DNA of 64,000 nucleotides from Flavobacteriaceae bacterium (GCA_018646605.1 JABGUL010000036.1:20367-84366), one strand, 5' to 3'. Shown: positions 44,960 to 56,479, counted from the first letter of the stretch. Notes: a model not told the origin generated them from the letters alone. Program-made: numbers and translations.

Positions 44960-45593
44960 GCGTCTCTTTTTTAAATATTTTTTTATTAAAAACAATCATT
45001 ATTCCAACACCTGAACTAATTGCTGTATCGGCAACATTAAAAATATATTGAAAAAACAAAAAAGTATCTCCTCCCACAACTGGAATCCATTTGGGCCAAG
45101 TCCATTCAACTAAAGGGAACTGTAACATATCTACTACATGTCCATAAAACAAGGGAGCATATCCACCGCCCTCAGGAAAGAGTTTAGCAACAGTATTATA
45201 ACTATCAGTAAAGATTACCCCATAAAAAACAGAATCAATAATATTACCTAAAGCCCCAGCAAAAATCAATGCTAGTGCTAAGTTGAGTAATTTAGGGCCT
45301 TGTTTTTTTATAGAATCCCATAACCAATATCCCAAACCTACAATGGCTACCAATCGGAAAAGCGTTAAAAAAAGTTTGGCAGAATCCTCTTTAATAAAAG
45401 GAAGGAAGTCATTAAATTTTGTTCCCATAGCCATCCCTTTGTTTTCTACAAAAAGTAATTTGAAAAAGCCCCAATCAACAATGGGAGGGACGCCATAGCC
45501 AGAAAGAGGATAATTTAACTTAATATAAAACTTACTACACTGATCAATTAGAAGTATACTAATAATAATCGACAGCGCCCATTTTAGGGTTAT
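44931..45593 (-). CDS. lspA: lipoprotein signal peptidase (signal peptidase II), start codon unusual
   Basis: A four-helix inner-membrane aspartyl protease that removes lipoprotein signal peptides. The catalytic Asp are in ALGNIIDSVFYG and FNVADTAIS. An ATG at 45434 would miss the first helix and ILLIDQCSKFYIKLN, which every LspA needs. The frame is open upstream and matches the family to about 45593, where ITLKWALS replaces an expected M-x-L-K start: the codon is ATA. Other near-cognate choices are a CTG or ATT further up. An ATG-to-ATA substitution or a sequence error is likely. The gene lies 40 bases after dksA-like. Confidence 0.85.
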   Translation of the reverse strand: MTLKWALSIIISILLIDQCSKFYIKLNYPLSGYGVPPIVDWGFFKLLFVENKGMAMGTKFNDFLPFIKEDSAKLFLTLFRLVAIVGLGYWLWDSIKKQGPKLLNLALALIFAGALGNIIDSVFYGVIFTDSYNTVAKLFPEGGGYAPLFYGHVVDMLQFPLVEWTWPKWIPVVGGDTFLFFQYIFNVADTAISSGVGIMIVFNKKIFKKETPKMNESFED

Positions 45594-45633
45594 GTATGTT
45601 TTTTTATTATCCAGAATCAGTGGGTTTAGGAGT

Positions 45634-46011
45634 CTATTTTTGTAAGTTCTTAGCTTCTATGCTTAAGGTAGCATGCGGAACAAGGAATAAACGTTTTTTA
45701 TTAATTAGCTTCCCTGTAACACGGCAAATACCATACGTTTTATTTTCAATTCTAATCAAAGCATTTTTTAGATCTCGAATGAATTTTTCTTGTCGAATTG
45801 CCAATTGCGTATTTGCTTCTTTGGACATGGTTTCAGATCCTTCTTCAAAGGCTTTGAAGGTAGGTGCAGTATCTTCTGTTCCATTATTTCCATCATTCAT
45901 GTATGAACTTTTTAGTAAATCAAGATCTAAACGTGCTTTTTGGATTTTATCTTCAATTAAAGTTTTAAATTCTTGGAGTTCCGCGTCGCTGTACTTTGTT
46001 TTTTCGCTCAT
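45634..46011 (-). CDS. TraR/DksA family protein with degenerate zinc finger
   Basis: A 125-residue protein with a long coiled-coil hairpin (residues 10-80) and a C-terminal finger (YGICRVTGKLINKKRLFLVPHATLSIEAKN). Only one cysteine remains of the usual four, so zinc binding is doubtful. DksA-type proteins enter the RNA polymerase secondary channel and modulate transcription in stringent control. Its start overlaps the ileS stop by one base (TGATG), and lspA follows, an order I recall as typical of Flavobacteriia. Confidence 0.88.
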   Translation of the reverse strand: MSEKTKYSDAELQEFKTLIEDKIQKARLDLDLLKSSYMNDGNNGTEDTAPTFKAFEEGSETMSKEANTQLAIRQEKFIRDLKNALIRIENKTYGICRVTGKLINKKRLFLVPHATLSIEAKNLQK

Positions 46012-49000
46012 CAGGATGTTTTATTTATTCGTATTATGGTTTTTATATTTTCAAATTCAAGTGCTAACCCGTCAGTTAAATTAGGCTCAAACGTTAAATT
46101 ATTGGCTAATGTTTCGGATAAAATATAATTTTTATTTTTCAAAACTGCAGCCTCTAATTGAGGTTCACTTTTTAGGGAAATAGCAATTTTATCCGTTACT
46201 TCTAGACCACTGTCTTTTCTGAAATTCTGAATTCTATTGACTAATTCTCTTGCAATACCTTCCTGAATCAAATCAGGTGTTAATGTCATGTCAAGGGCAA
46301 CCGTCATTCCCCCTCCTTGCGCTACTTGCCAACCTTCAATATCCTTAAAGGAAACCTCTACATCTGACCGTTCTAAAGTAAGGTTTTTTTCGTTTAGTTG
46401 CACTTCGAGGGTGCCTTTTCCTTCTAATAGATTGATTTGCTCCTCAGTTAGATTTTTTATGAGTTCAACAACTGCTTTCACATCTTTTCCAAAGCGAGGT
46501 CCTAATGCTTTAAAGTTAGGTTTGATTTCTTTTACTAAGAGTGAATTAGCATCATCCAAGAGTTCAACTGATTTGATGTTTATTTCTCCCTTAAGCTGTT
46601 CGGTGATACGTTCAATTCGATTTCGTTCCATTTTGTTTTTTACTGGGATAATCATTTTTTGAAGGGGTTGACGTACCCGTACCTGTTCTTTTTTACGGAG
46701 TGATAAAGCCAATGACGTAAGTGTTCTCGCTGTATTAATCTGATGTTCTAAATCGGAATTTATTAAGCCAAAATTTGCAGTAGGAAAATCTGTTAAATGG
46801 ATGGAAGTAGCTTGCTGTGTCAAATCTTGGAATATACGATCCATATAAAATGGTGCAATAGGAGCGGCTAATTTTGAAACCGTAAGTAAACAATCATAAA
46901 GTGTTTGATATGCAGCAATTTTATCGGGTCCATATTCTCCTTTCCAAAAGCGTCTGCGACAGAGCCGAACATACCAATTACTTAATTTTTCTTGTACAAA
47001 ATCTGAAATAGCACGACTCGCTTTTGTAGGTTCGTAATCTTCATAAGCAGCATCAACTAATTGAATCAAACTGTGTAATTCAGATAAGATCCAACGATCC
47101 AATTCTGTTCTGTTTTCAAATGGTATAGGTGTTTCTTTTTTTGGATCAAAAGCATCTATGTTTGCGTATAAACTAAAAAATGAATACGTGTTATAGAGTG
47201 TTCCAAAAAATTTACGTTGAACTTCTGCAATCCCCTCTGCATCAAATTTTAAATTATCCCAGGGGTTAGCATTAGAGATCATATACCATCTTGTAGCATC
47301 CGCCCCATATTGATCTAAGGTCTTGAAAGGATCTACAGCATTACCTAATCGCTTTGACATCTTTTGACCTGATTTATCTAGAACCAAACCATTTGAGACT
47401 ACATTTTTATATGCTTTTTTACCAAAGACAAGTGTGCCAATTGCGTGTAGTGTATAAAACCAACCTCTTGTTTGGTCTACTCCCTCGGCAATATAATCTG
47501 CTGGGAAACGGTCACCAGCATCAATTTTCTCTTTGTTTTCAAAAGGATAGTGCCATTGAGCATAGGGCATTGCGCCCGAATCAAACCAGACATCTATCAA
47601 ATCAGATTCTCGTTGCATTGGCTGCCCTTTAGGGCTACATAAAACAATCTGATCTACAACGTTTTTATGTAAGTCTATCGAATCATAATTAGATTCAGTA
47701 AAATCACCTTCACTAAAATTTTGAAACGGATTCTCTTGCATCATTCCCTTTTCTACGGAATAATCTATCGCCTTCTTTAATTCACTAATGGAGCCCATTA
47801 CCTGAGTTTCTTGCCCATCCTCAGTGCGCCAAACAGGGAGTGGAATTCCCCAAAATCGAGAGCGCGAAAGATTCCAGTCATTTGCATTGGAAAGCCAATT
47901 TCCAAAACGTCCTTCCCCTGTTGACTTAGGTTTCCAATTAATTTCTTGATTTAATCGCACCATTTCCTCTTTTACATCAGTTACTTTAATAAACCAAGAG
48001 TCCAATGGATAATACAAAATAGGCTTATCGGTTCTCCAACAATTGGGATAGGAATGGACATATTTTTCAACTTTAAACGCACGATTTTCTTCCTTAAGTT
48101 GAATTGCTATTTCAACATCAGTTGAGCGCTCTGGTGCCTCCCCATCGGGATAGTATTCATTTTTAACAAACCGTCCTCCTAAGGGACCTACTTCGGGTCT
48201 AAAGCGACCTTGTAGATCAACTAAAGGGACTGTATTTTCATTTTCATCTAGGACTAATAATGGTGGGACTTCCGGATTGGCTTCTTTGGCTACTTTTGCA
48301 TCATCTGCACCGAAAGTTGGAGCTGTATGTACAATTCCAGTTCCATCCTCAGTGGTCACAAAATCTCCTGCTATGACTCGGAAGGCATTTTCCGGATTAC
48401 TTAAGGGTAAGGGTGCTTTTGTCCATAGTTGTTCGTAGCGAATTTCAAGTAAATCCTTTCCTTTTAATTCGTTTTCAATTCGGTACGGAATATTTTTGTC
48501 TCCTTCTTTAAATTCAGTTAATTTTTCTTGAAGCGTGTATTTTTTTCCAAACTGTTTTGAAACTAGTGCTTTTGCAAGAATGACGCGTATGGGTTCAAAA
48601 GTATATTGATTGTAAGTACTAATGACTACATAATCTATATTTTTTCCAACTGTTAAAGCCGTGTTGGAGGGAAGTGTCCAAGGGGTAGTGGTCCAAGCCA
48701 ACAAATAAAGCGGAATATCTCCTTTAATGGACTGAGGGATGTGGTCTTCAATAACTTTAAATTGGGCAGTAATTGTAGTGTCCGTAACATCTTGGTAGGT
48801 GCCAGGCTGATTAAGTTCATGCGAACTTAATCCCGTTCCTGCCATGGGAGAATAAGGTTGAATGGTATACCCTTTATACAAAAGGCCTTTATCATGAATT
48901 TGTTTGAGTAGCCACCATACAGACTCCATATATTTTGAAGTATAGGTAACATAGGGGTCTTCCATATCGACCCAATAGCCGATGCGCTGAGTGAGTTCAT

Positions 49001-49394
49001 TCCAAACATCGGTATAACGCATAACGGCTTTTTTACAAGCTTCGTTGTATGCTTCTACAGAAATGGTTTTTCCGATTGCATCTTTAGTAATCCCCAATTC
49101 TTTTTCAACGCCTAGTTCAACAGGAAGTCCATGGGTATCCCACCCTGCTTTTCTATGTACCTGAAATCCTTTTTGTGTTTTGTATCGGCAAAAAATATCT
49201 TTTATGGCACGAGCCATAACATGGTGAATACCGGGCATTCCATTTGCCGAAGGCGGCCCTTCATAGAACACAAACGAAGGCTTCCCCTCACGGAGGCTAA
49301 TACTTTTAGAAAAAGTATTGTCTTTCTTCCAAGAGGCAAGTATCTCATCTGCAATTTTAGGTAAGTTTAGCCCTTTGTATTCATTGAATTTCAT
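46011..49394 (-). CDS. ileS: isoleucyl-tRNA synthetase
   Basis: A 1127-residue class I synthetase charging tRNA-Ile. The HIGH-type motif is in PPSANGMPGIHHVMARA and the KMSKS loop in SGQKMSKRLGNAVDP. The editing domain (AWTTTPWTLPSNTALTVG, then VTTEDGTGIVHTAPTFGADD) and the long C-terminal extension are present. Length and the extension place it with the long, eukaryote-like class 2 IleS, a class that includes mupirocin-insensitive enzymes; sensitivity here is unknown. Confidence 0.96.
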   Translation of the reverse strand: MKFNEYKGLNLPKIADEILASWKKDNTFSKSISLREGKPSFVFYEGPPSANGMPGIHHVMARAIKDIFCRYKTQKGFQVHRKAGWDTHGLPVELGVEKELGITKDAIGKTISVEAYNEACKKAVMRYTDVWNELTQRIGYWVDMEDPYVTYTSKYMESVWWLLKQIHDKGLLYKGYTIQPYSPMAGTGLSSHELNQPGTYQDVTDTTITAQFKVIEDHIPQSIKGDIPLYLLAWTTTPWTLPSNTALTVGKNIDYVVISTYNQYTFEPIRVILAKALVSKQFGKKYTLQEKLTEFKEGDKNIPYRIENELKGKDLLEIRYEQLWTKAPLPLSNPENAFRVIAGDFVTTEDGTGIVHTAPTFGADDAKVAKEANPEVPPLLVLDENENTVPLVDLQGRFRPEVGPLGGRFVKNEYYPDGEAPERSTDVEIAIQLKEENRAFKVEKYVHSYPNCWRTDKPILYYPLDSWFIKVTDVKEEMVRLNQEINWKPKSTGEGRFGNWLSNANDWNLSRSRFWGIPLPVWRTEDGQETQVMGSISELKKAIDYSVEKGMMQENPFQNFSEGDFTESNYDSIDLHKNVVDQIVLCSPKGQPMQRESDLIDVWFDSGAMPYAQWHYPFENKEKIDAGDRFPADYIAEGVDQTRGWFYTLHAIGTLVFGKKAYKNVVSNGLVLDKSGQKMSKRLGNAVDPFKTLDQYGADATRWYMISNANPWDNLKFDAEGIAEVQRKFFGTLYNTYSFFSLYANIDAFDPKKETPIPFENRTELDRWILSELHSLIQLVDAAYEDYEPTKASRAISDFVQEKLSNWYVRLCRRRFWKGEYGPDKIAAYQTLYDCLLTVSKLAAPIAPFYMDRIFQDLTQQATSIHLTDFPTANFGLINSDLEHQINTARTLTSLALSLRKKEQVRVRQPLQKMIIPVKNKMERNRIERITEQLKGEINIKSVELLDDANSLLVKEIKPNFKALGPRFGKDVKAVVELIKNLTEEQINLLEGKGTLEVQLNEKNLTLERSDVEVSFKDIEGWQVAQGGGMTVALDMTLTPDLIQEGIARELVNRIQNFRKDSGLEVTDKIAISLKSEPQLEAAVLKNKNYILSETLANNLTFEPNLTDGLALEFENIKTIIRINKTS

Positions 49395-49552
49395 CCCTAA
49401 TTTTTCGTTTGTAAACTTATCTTTAAATATTCTTTATAAAACAGATAAACGGTAATTATAAACCACCATTTTTTGTGTTCAAATGCGAAAGTAATTAATT
49501 TAAAGAAAACAGCGTGTTTTTTTAAACTTGCAGACGTTTATAAAGACAGGTT

Positions 49553-52030
49553 TTAAAAAGAGATATTTGCCCCTATTTTAACATTTCTTCCCGGAGCAGA
49601 AACCCCAGAGGCGAAAGTTCGGTAATGAACATCAAAGATGTTATCTAAGCCAAATCGAAAAGTTATATTTTCTTTCCAATTGTATTGAGTTAAAAAGGAC
49701 AAATCATTCCATGCGGGTGCTCCCGCATACAATCCGAGTGTTTCTGAAAGTAAAGGAGTTTCTTCTAGGCCATCCTCTCCCCCAAAGCTATAGTTTTCAG
49801 GATTTTTACTTCCGCTAAATTGAAAACGTAAAGTTGCCAGCCACGATTCTTTGTAATATTTTAATAAAAGACTCCCAAAAACGGGAGAGATGGATGGAAG
49901 GGGGCCATACTTTTTGCTTTTAGCTCCTTTGATATAAGATATATTTCCTTGTACAGAAAATTCTTCGATAAACGAATAATACCCATCTATTGAGCCTCCC
50001 AGCAAATACCGATCTCCTGAGTTTACATTAGAAAAAGTTTCAACTTCTTCTCCTTGGTAAAGGATGGTGTTCAAGTCTTCAGTCGATTTATCTGCAAAAA
50101 TGACATAATTATTACGTCCTATATGTCTCGATATAAGTGTTGTAAAACCTCTGAAGGAGATGTAGTTTTTAGGTAAATTCAAATAATTTGTAAAGCCGAG
50201 TTCAAAATTATAAGCGTATTCTGGAAATAAGGAAGGATTTGGAACAACGAGAGTTCCTTTATTTTCTCTGATTTTCCCTACATCATCAATATTTGGATTT
50301 CTAAACCCATTAGAAAGAATAACATTCCATTGTTTTTTTTCTGAAGGGCGGTAGGTTAGGGCTACAGTTTCAGTAAGCGCTTCTGATCTGAGATCAACTG
50401 AAGACAGCAATGCATTGACGTTATAGCTTTCCTTCCAGCGACCGTCTAGTCTGGTTGATGTGATACGTGCACCTGCGTTTAACGTAAGCTTTTCATTAAA
50501 ATTCCAAACCCAATTGATAAAAATAGCAAAACTACCGTAGTAACTTCCAGCACTTGGGTAACGTGTCGGGATAGGAAGTATGGGTGTTCTCCCTTCAACT
50601 TTATTTTGGTTTACAATCAAGTCGTATTTATAGGCCAAAGAGCGAACTTTATTATAGGTTCCTTCAAAACCATATGAGAAGGAATGTTTTTCATCTAAAT
50701 CGAATTCAAAATCCCCATTTAAGCTAAATACCTTTACCTTTTCCCTTTTATATTCTCTTGTTAAACTTTGAAAATTACGACTGTTTCTAGATTCTTCAAT
50801 ATCTTGGTAGCCAAATGTTATTCTCCCTGAGTTTAAAAATCTTTTTTCAGTAAAAAATTTATATTGAGGTGCAATAAACAATCTTTTTTGAGGGCCATAA
50901 TACCATTCTGCAAAACGCAGGCTCCCATTCCGCATTTCAACTAGTTTGTCATATCTAGAAATATCCGAAGAATTAGAGTACTGAAGATTAACTGAAAACT
51001 GACTTTGTTCATTGATTTGGACTAAGAATTTTTGAAATAAATCAAGTTGATCATATCCCGTATTTTTTTGAATTAATGGGTCTTCATTTTCTAGAGGGGT
51101 AGGACTATATTGACTTCTTGTATTTGCTGAATAATATGGGGTCAGTCCCCAATCTTCAAATCCATGAGGTCTGTTTTTCCCCATTCTAATATCTCCAAAT
51201 GAAGAATGACTTATACTGGTTAAACTTGCCCATTTTTTGAAACTTAATTCCGTAGAAAAAGAATTAATAGAAGCATTGTCAGCAGTTGAATAGTTACTGG
51301 AAAATTGGGAAGTGATTTTTTTCTCACTATTAATTAATGGACTTCTTGTGTAATAATGAATGACTCCCCCTAGTGCATCAGAGCCATATCCAACAGAAGA
51401 AGATCCAAAAACAACTTCAACACGTTCAATATTGTTGGGGTTAATTGTTATTGCATTTTGTAGGTGACCACTTCGATAAATAGCATTATTCATTCGGACT
51501 CCGTCAACGACTAAAAGTAAGCGATTGGCTTCAAAGCCTCTAATTACTGGGCTTCCTCCACCACCTTGGGTTTTTTGAATTCTTACTCCAGGGGTTAATC
51601 CTACAAGATCAGCACCATTTGCTGGCCGTTGAAGTTTAATTTCTTCGGCATTAACGACATTTACTTTTTCTGCAATTTGTTTTCTGTTTGTTGCTTTTCT
51701 AGCAACAGATAATATGACCTCATCCAAGGTTTGCTCTTCTGCCTCTAGACGAATTGTAATACCTTCTCTAATATTTTTTTGACTTAGCTCTAAACTCAAA
51801 GTTTTATAGCCATAATATTGAATAAAAAAAAGTTCATTTTCTAAAAAACCTGAAAGCAAGGCTTTACCAGTTTCATCTGTGAGAATCGATTTTGTTTTTT
51901 CTGTATTAAAAAGTGCAGCCCCTTCTATAGGCTCGCTAGAAGTGGCGTCAATAACGAGAATGCTCTGTCCCATTAGGCAAAGAGGGAAAATGAGTAGAAA
52001 GAAAAAATTAAGTTTACTTAAAAATTTCAT
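49553..52030 (-). CDS. TonB-dependent outer-membrane receptor, haem/haemoglobin-receptor-like plug
   Basis: An 825-residue receptor with a signal peptide (FFFLLIFPLCLMGQ). A carboxypeptidase-like domain (residues 25-95) comes first. The plug follows: GSPVIRGFEANRLLLVVDGVRM, then YRSGHLQNAITINPN and IERVEVVFGSSSVGYGSDALG. The rest is a 22-strand barrel ending in aromatic NVKIGANISF. The plug motif resembles haem or siderophore-type receptors, but without a SusD partner or haem genes nearby the ligand is unknown. It overlaps the recO gene by 17 bases, so both are probably translated from one mRNA. Confidence 0.9.
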   Translation of the reverse strand: MKFLSKLNFFFLLIFPLCLMGQSILVIDATSSEPIEGAALFNTEKTKSILTDETGKALLSGFLENELFFIQYYGYKTLSLELSQKNIREGITIRLEAEEQTLDEVILSVARKATNRKQIAEKVNVVNAEEIKLQRPANGADLVGLTPGVRIQKTQGGGGSPVIRGFEANRLLLVVDGVRMNNAIYRSGHLQNAITINPNNIERVEVVFGSSSVGYGSDALGGVIHYYTRSPLINSEKKITSQFSSNYSTADNASINSFSTELSFKKWASLTSISHSSFGDIRMGKNRPHGFEDWGLTPYYSANTRSQYSPTPLENEDPLIQKNTGYDQLDLFQKFLVQINEQSQFSVNLQYSNSSDISRYDKLVEMRNGSLRFAEWYYGPQKRLFIAPQYKFFTEKRFLNSGRITFGYQDIEESRNSRNFQSLTREYKREKVKVFSLNGDFEFDLDEKHSFSYGFEGTYNKVRSLAYKYDLIVNQNKVEGRTPILPIPTRYPSAGSYYGSFAIFINWVWNFNEKLTLNAGARITSTRLDGRWKESYNVNALLSSVDLRSEALTETVALTYRPSEKKQWNVILSNGFRNPNIDDVGKIRENKGTLVVPNPSLFPEYAYNFELGFTNYLNLPKNYISFRGFTTLISRHIGRNNYVIFADKSTEDLNTILYQGEEVETFSNVNSGDRYLLGGSIDGYYSFIEEFSVQGNISYIKGAKSKKYGPLPSISPVFGSLLLKYYKESWLATLRFQFSGSKNPENYSFGGEDGLEETPLLSETLGLYAGAPAWNDLSFLTQYNWKENITFRFGLDNIFDVHYRTFASGVSAPGRNVKIGANISF

Positions 52031-52739
52031 TTAATATCTTGGTTGATTTTGGAGATTTGAATTGTTGCAAATGTAGTTCGAAATAAATAACTACAGAATC
52101 TAGTAAAACTGATTTTTCTTGTCTGGAGAGTTTCATTTCTCCAACTTTATCAAAGTCCATGCCTAATAATTGAACCCAGGCAACCTTTATGGATCCATCT
52201 AAAAATGAGCCTCTTGGTTTGATCGTATTCATGCAGCCCGTCTCTAGGTCAAAATAGGGGGCTGTTTTATCAGAAATATTGGGATAAAAACCAATAAACT
52301 TTGAGAGATCTAACATAAGTTTTATGTGGAATAAACCTACGTTTTCTTCGGTATCCAGCCAAAGCATTCTCTTTTTTAAAAAAGCATATAATTGATTATT
52401 GGCTTCTTGTTCTTCTTTTATTACTTGTTGAATTACTTCTGCCAAGAAAAACAGAAGAGTTTTCTTTCTAAGATCAAAAGGAATGGTTTGATAAGGATAA
52501 TGAAGTTTTGCTTCTTTTATAAAACCAAGACGATCTGTAGAGTTTTTGGTTGCTTCAAGCTCCAAAAGGGTGAGGGGTTCAAAAAGAGATTTAGGGGTTT
52601 TTTTATTCGTTCGAGAACTTAAAATCCCCTTAAGCATATAGGATTGTAAACCATATTCTTTAGTATAACAAGCCGCAATCAAACTGGAGTCCCCGTATTT
52701 CACCGTTGTTAGTGTAAGGGCTTCTGTAGAGGACTGCAC
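52014..52739 (-). CDS. recO: DNA repair protein RecO
   Basis: A 241-residue recombination mediator that loads RecA onto SSB-coated DNA. The N-terminal OB fold (EALTLTTVKYGDSSLIAACYT, then GLQSYMLKGI) is followed by a helical domain with IGFYPNISDKTAPYFDLETG. Its zinc site is mostly lost, as in other Bacteroidota. It lies nine bases after gdhA. Confidence 0.9.
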   Translation of the reverse strand: MQSSTEALTLTTVKYGDSSLIAACYTKEYGLQSYMLKGILSSRTNKKTPKSLFEPLTLLELEATKNSTDRLGFIKEAKLHYPYQTIPFDLRKKTLLFFLAEVIQQVIKEEQEANNQLYAFLKKRMLWLDTEENVGLFHIKLMLDLSKFIGFYPNISDKTAPYFDLETGCMNTIKPRGSFLDGSIKVAWVQLLGMDFDKVGEMKLSRQEKSVLLDSVVIYFELHLQQFKSPKSTKILNEIFK

Positions 52740-52747
52740 GGATTTAA

Positions 52748-54106
<1,359 letters not shown>

Positions 54107-54144
54107 TTAGTTAAAGGTATTTATTTTTTTAAAAAATAGGGGGA

Positions 54145-55497
54145 TTAAAATAGAAATTCAACTAAATTTTCAACTTTTGAAAAGGCGTGAATTTGAATTG
54201 ATTTAGGGGTAACACCAAGCTTTGAAAACTTTGAAATAGCAATATTTTCATATCCAATTTTTTCAGCCTCTTGAATTCTAATTTCTGCTTTTGCTACAGG
54301 ACGAATTTCGCCAGAAAGACCAATTTCAGCAGCAAAACAAATATTTTGTGCAATTGGAATATCGTGATAACTAGACAGTAAGGCAGCGACTACGGCCATA
54401 TCAAGTGCTGGATCTTCAATGTTGATGCCTCCGGTAATGTTAATAAAGACATCTTTGCTACCTAGTGCAAAACCAGCCCTTTTTTCTAACACCGCTAAAA
54501 GCATGTTGAGCCTTTTGGCATTAAAACCTGTGCTACTGCGTTGAGGGGTTCCATAAACGGCAGTACTTACTAACGCTTGCACTTCAATCATCAGCGGGCG
54601 AATTCCTTCAACCGTTGCAGCAATTGCGTGACCACTCAGAGCATCTTCTTTTTCAGAAATTAGGACTTCACTTGGATTGGTTACTTGACGTAAGCCTTGA
54701 GAAATCATTTCATAAATGCCTATCTCAGAAGTAGCTCCAAAGCGATTTTTTTGAGCTCTTAGAATTCTGTAAAGATGGTTTCTGTCTCCTTCAAATTGAA
54801 GTACAGTATCAACCATGTGTTCCAAAATTTTTGGTCCAGCAATATTTCCGTCTTTGGTGATGTGTCCAACTAAAATGACAGGAGTATTGGTGCTTTTAGC
54901 AAATTGAATTAGTTCCCCTGCGGAAGCTCTAATTTGGGAAACACTTCCTGCACCACTTTCAATATAATTACTGTGAAGTGTTTGAATAGAGTCTACAATA
55001 ACAAGATCAGGCTTAACCTTTTGGATTTGTTGGAAAATTTTTTGGGTTTCTGTTTGACTTAAAACAAAACACTTTTTTCCGTCCAACTCCATCCGGTCTG
55101 CACGTAATTTTATTTGTTGCTGACTTTCTTCTCCTGATACATATAAAACAGTTGAATTTAAGCTTAAAGAAACTTGAAGTAAAAGAGTTGATTTTCCAAT
55201 TCCAGGTTCTCCTCCAAGTAAAATTACTGATCCAGGGACAAGACCTCCACCAAGTACACGATTCAATTCCTCATCTTGCGTTTTGATTCGCGGAACTTCA
55301 GCAACATCAATGGCATCCATCCGAATTGGACTTGTTATTTCTTTTGTTGATTCAGAGGCCCATTCTTTGGGAGCTTCCTTCTCAATGATTTCCTCAACCA
55401 AAGTATTCCATTCTTTGCAAGTATTACATTGCCCTTGCCATTGGGTATGTTGAGACCCACAATTTTGACAGAAAAAAGCTTTTTTTACTTTAGCCAT
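54145..55497 (-). CDS. radA: DNA repair protein RadA
   Basis: A 450-residue RecA-like ATPase for branch migration. The N-terminal zinc finger (CQNCGSQHTQWQGQCNTCKEW), Walker A (LLGGEPGIGKSTLL), Walker B region (PDLVIVDSIQTL) and the KNRFG motif (AQKNRFGATSEIG) are complete, followed by the Lon-like C-terminal domain (GGINIEDPALDMAVVAALL). It ends the panC-panD-flippase-radA unit. Confidence 0.96.
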   Translation of the reverse strand: MAKVKKAFFCQNCGSQHTQWQGQCNTCKEWNTLVEEIIEKEAPKEWASESTKEITSPIRMDAIDVAEVPRIKTQDEELNRVLGGGLVPGSVILLGGEPGIGKSTLLLQVSLSLNSTVLYVSGEESQQQIKLRADRMELDGKKCFVLSQTETQKIFQQIQKVKPDLVIVDSIQTLHSNYIESGAGSVSQIRASAGELIQFAKSTNTPVILVGHITKDGNIAGPKILEHMVDTVLQFEGDRNHLYRILRAQKNRFGATSEIGIYEMISQGLRQVTNPSEVLISEKEDALSGHAIAATVEGIRPLMIEVQALVSTAVYGTPQRSSTGFNAKRLNMLLAVLEKRAGFALGSKDVFINITGGINIEDPALDMAVVAALLSSYHDIPIAQNICFAAEIGLSGEIRPVAKAEIRIQEAEKIGYENIAISKFSKLGVTPKSIQIHAFSKVENLVEFLF

Positions 55498-55516
55498 GCT
55501 TAACTAAGATTCTCAT

Positions 55517-56476
55517 TTATTGACGATTGACTAAAGGTAGCACAAAAAACGAAAGACTCCCAAAGACAATTATCATTAAAGTTTGGGAAGTCCACATGAT
55601 CCAACCAAAGGCGAGCCCAGATTCATTTGAAACACCAAAAGCTGCTAGCATTAAAGCGACAGAAAATGGGTAAATCCCAATTCCACCATTAGTTGCAGAG
55701 ATCGCTAAACCTCCGATAACAAACGCTGGTAGTAAGGCATTTAATCCTAAGGTTGCTGTTTCGGGGACAGTCCACTTGACTACGAAAAACATGGCCAAAT
55801 ACATGAGCCAAATAAATAATGTATGCGCAATAAATGCTCCTTTGTTAGGCATCGTTTTGAGGCTTAAAACACCTTCTAAAAGGCCTTTCATAAATGTTTT
55901 TATCTTGGTAATAAAAAGATATTTTTCTTGTTTAAACAAAAGGCGAATAATAAAAAACACAACGATTAATGACAAACCGGAAAAAATTAGTGTATTTGTT
56001 GCGATTTGTTTTTCTTTTAAAATCCCCCATATAAGATCAAATTGAAGGGTTAATGCTATTAAAATGAATCCAAGCAATATGATTAAATCTACTAAACGTT
56101 CAGCGATTATGGTTCCAAAGGTTTTTTCAAAAGGAATTTTCTCATAGGAGCTTAAAGTAGTGGCTCTTAAAATCTCTCCAGACCTAGGAATTCCAAGGTT
56201 TGCGATGTAGGCAATTAATACGGCAAGTGTTGAATTGATAAATCTTGGCTTATATCCTAATGGCGCCAATAAAAACTTCCACCGGTAGGCACGAGATAGA
56301 TGACTCAAAATACCAAAAAAAACAGAGAGCAATAAGAAGCGATAATCTGCATTTTTAATATAGCTGTAGATCAGTTCGCGCTCTTCGTTTGAGGTAGCAC
56401 TCAGAGTTAAATAGATAAAAAACAAACCGATACCCAGAGGGATAATAACTTTCAAAAAAGACTTTAGTTTACTCAA
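55517..56476 (-). CDS. lysylphosphatidylglycerol synthetase/UPF0104-like membrane protein
   Basis: A 319-residue membrane protein with about eight helices and the family motifs SRAYRWKFLLAPLGYKP, LGIPRSGEILRATTLS, ERLVDLIILLG and GGIGIYPFSVALML. This is the flippase-type half of the MprF-like family without a synthetase domain. In bacteria some members move lipids or isoprenoid glycans; the substrate here is unknown. It lies between panD and radA with small gaps (3 and 19 bases). Confidence 0.85.
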   Translation of the reverse strand: MSKLKSFLKVIIPLGIGLFFIYLTLSATSNEERELIYSYIKNADYRFLLLSVFFGILSHLSRAYRWKFLLAPLGYKPRFINSTLAVLIAYIANLGIPRSGEILRATTLSSYEKIPFEKTFGTIIAERLVDLIILLGFILIALTLQFDLIWGILKEKQIATNTLIFSGLSLIVVFFIIRLLFKQEKYLFITKIKTFMKGLLEGVLSLKTMPNKGAFIAHTLFIWLMYLAMFFVVKWTVPETATLGLNALLPAFVIGGLAISATNGGIGIYPFSVALMLAAFGVSNESGLAFGWIMWTSQTLMIIVFGSLSFFVLPLVNRQ

Positions 56477-56479
56477 ACC

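Noticed and set aside
44931..45434. lspA starting at the ATG at 45434
   Set aside because: This would remove the first membrane helix and the conserved ID-Q-SK motif, which are in frame upstream.
46011..49394. ileS as a transferred mupirocin-resistance gene
   Set aside because: The long IleS form is, in my recollection, the ordinary one in Bacteroidota, and its neighbours are the usual dksA-like and lspA genes.
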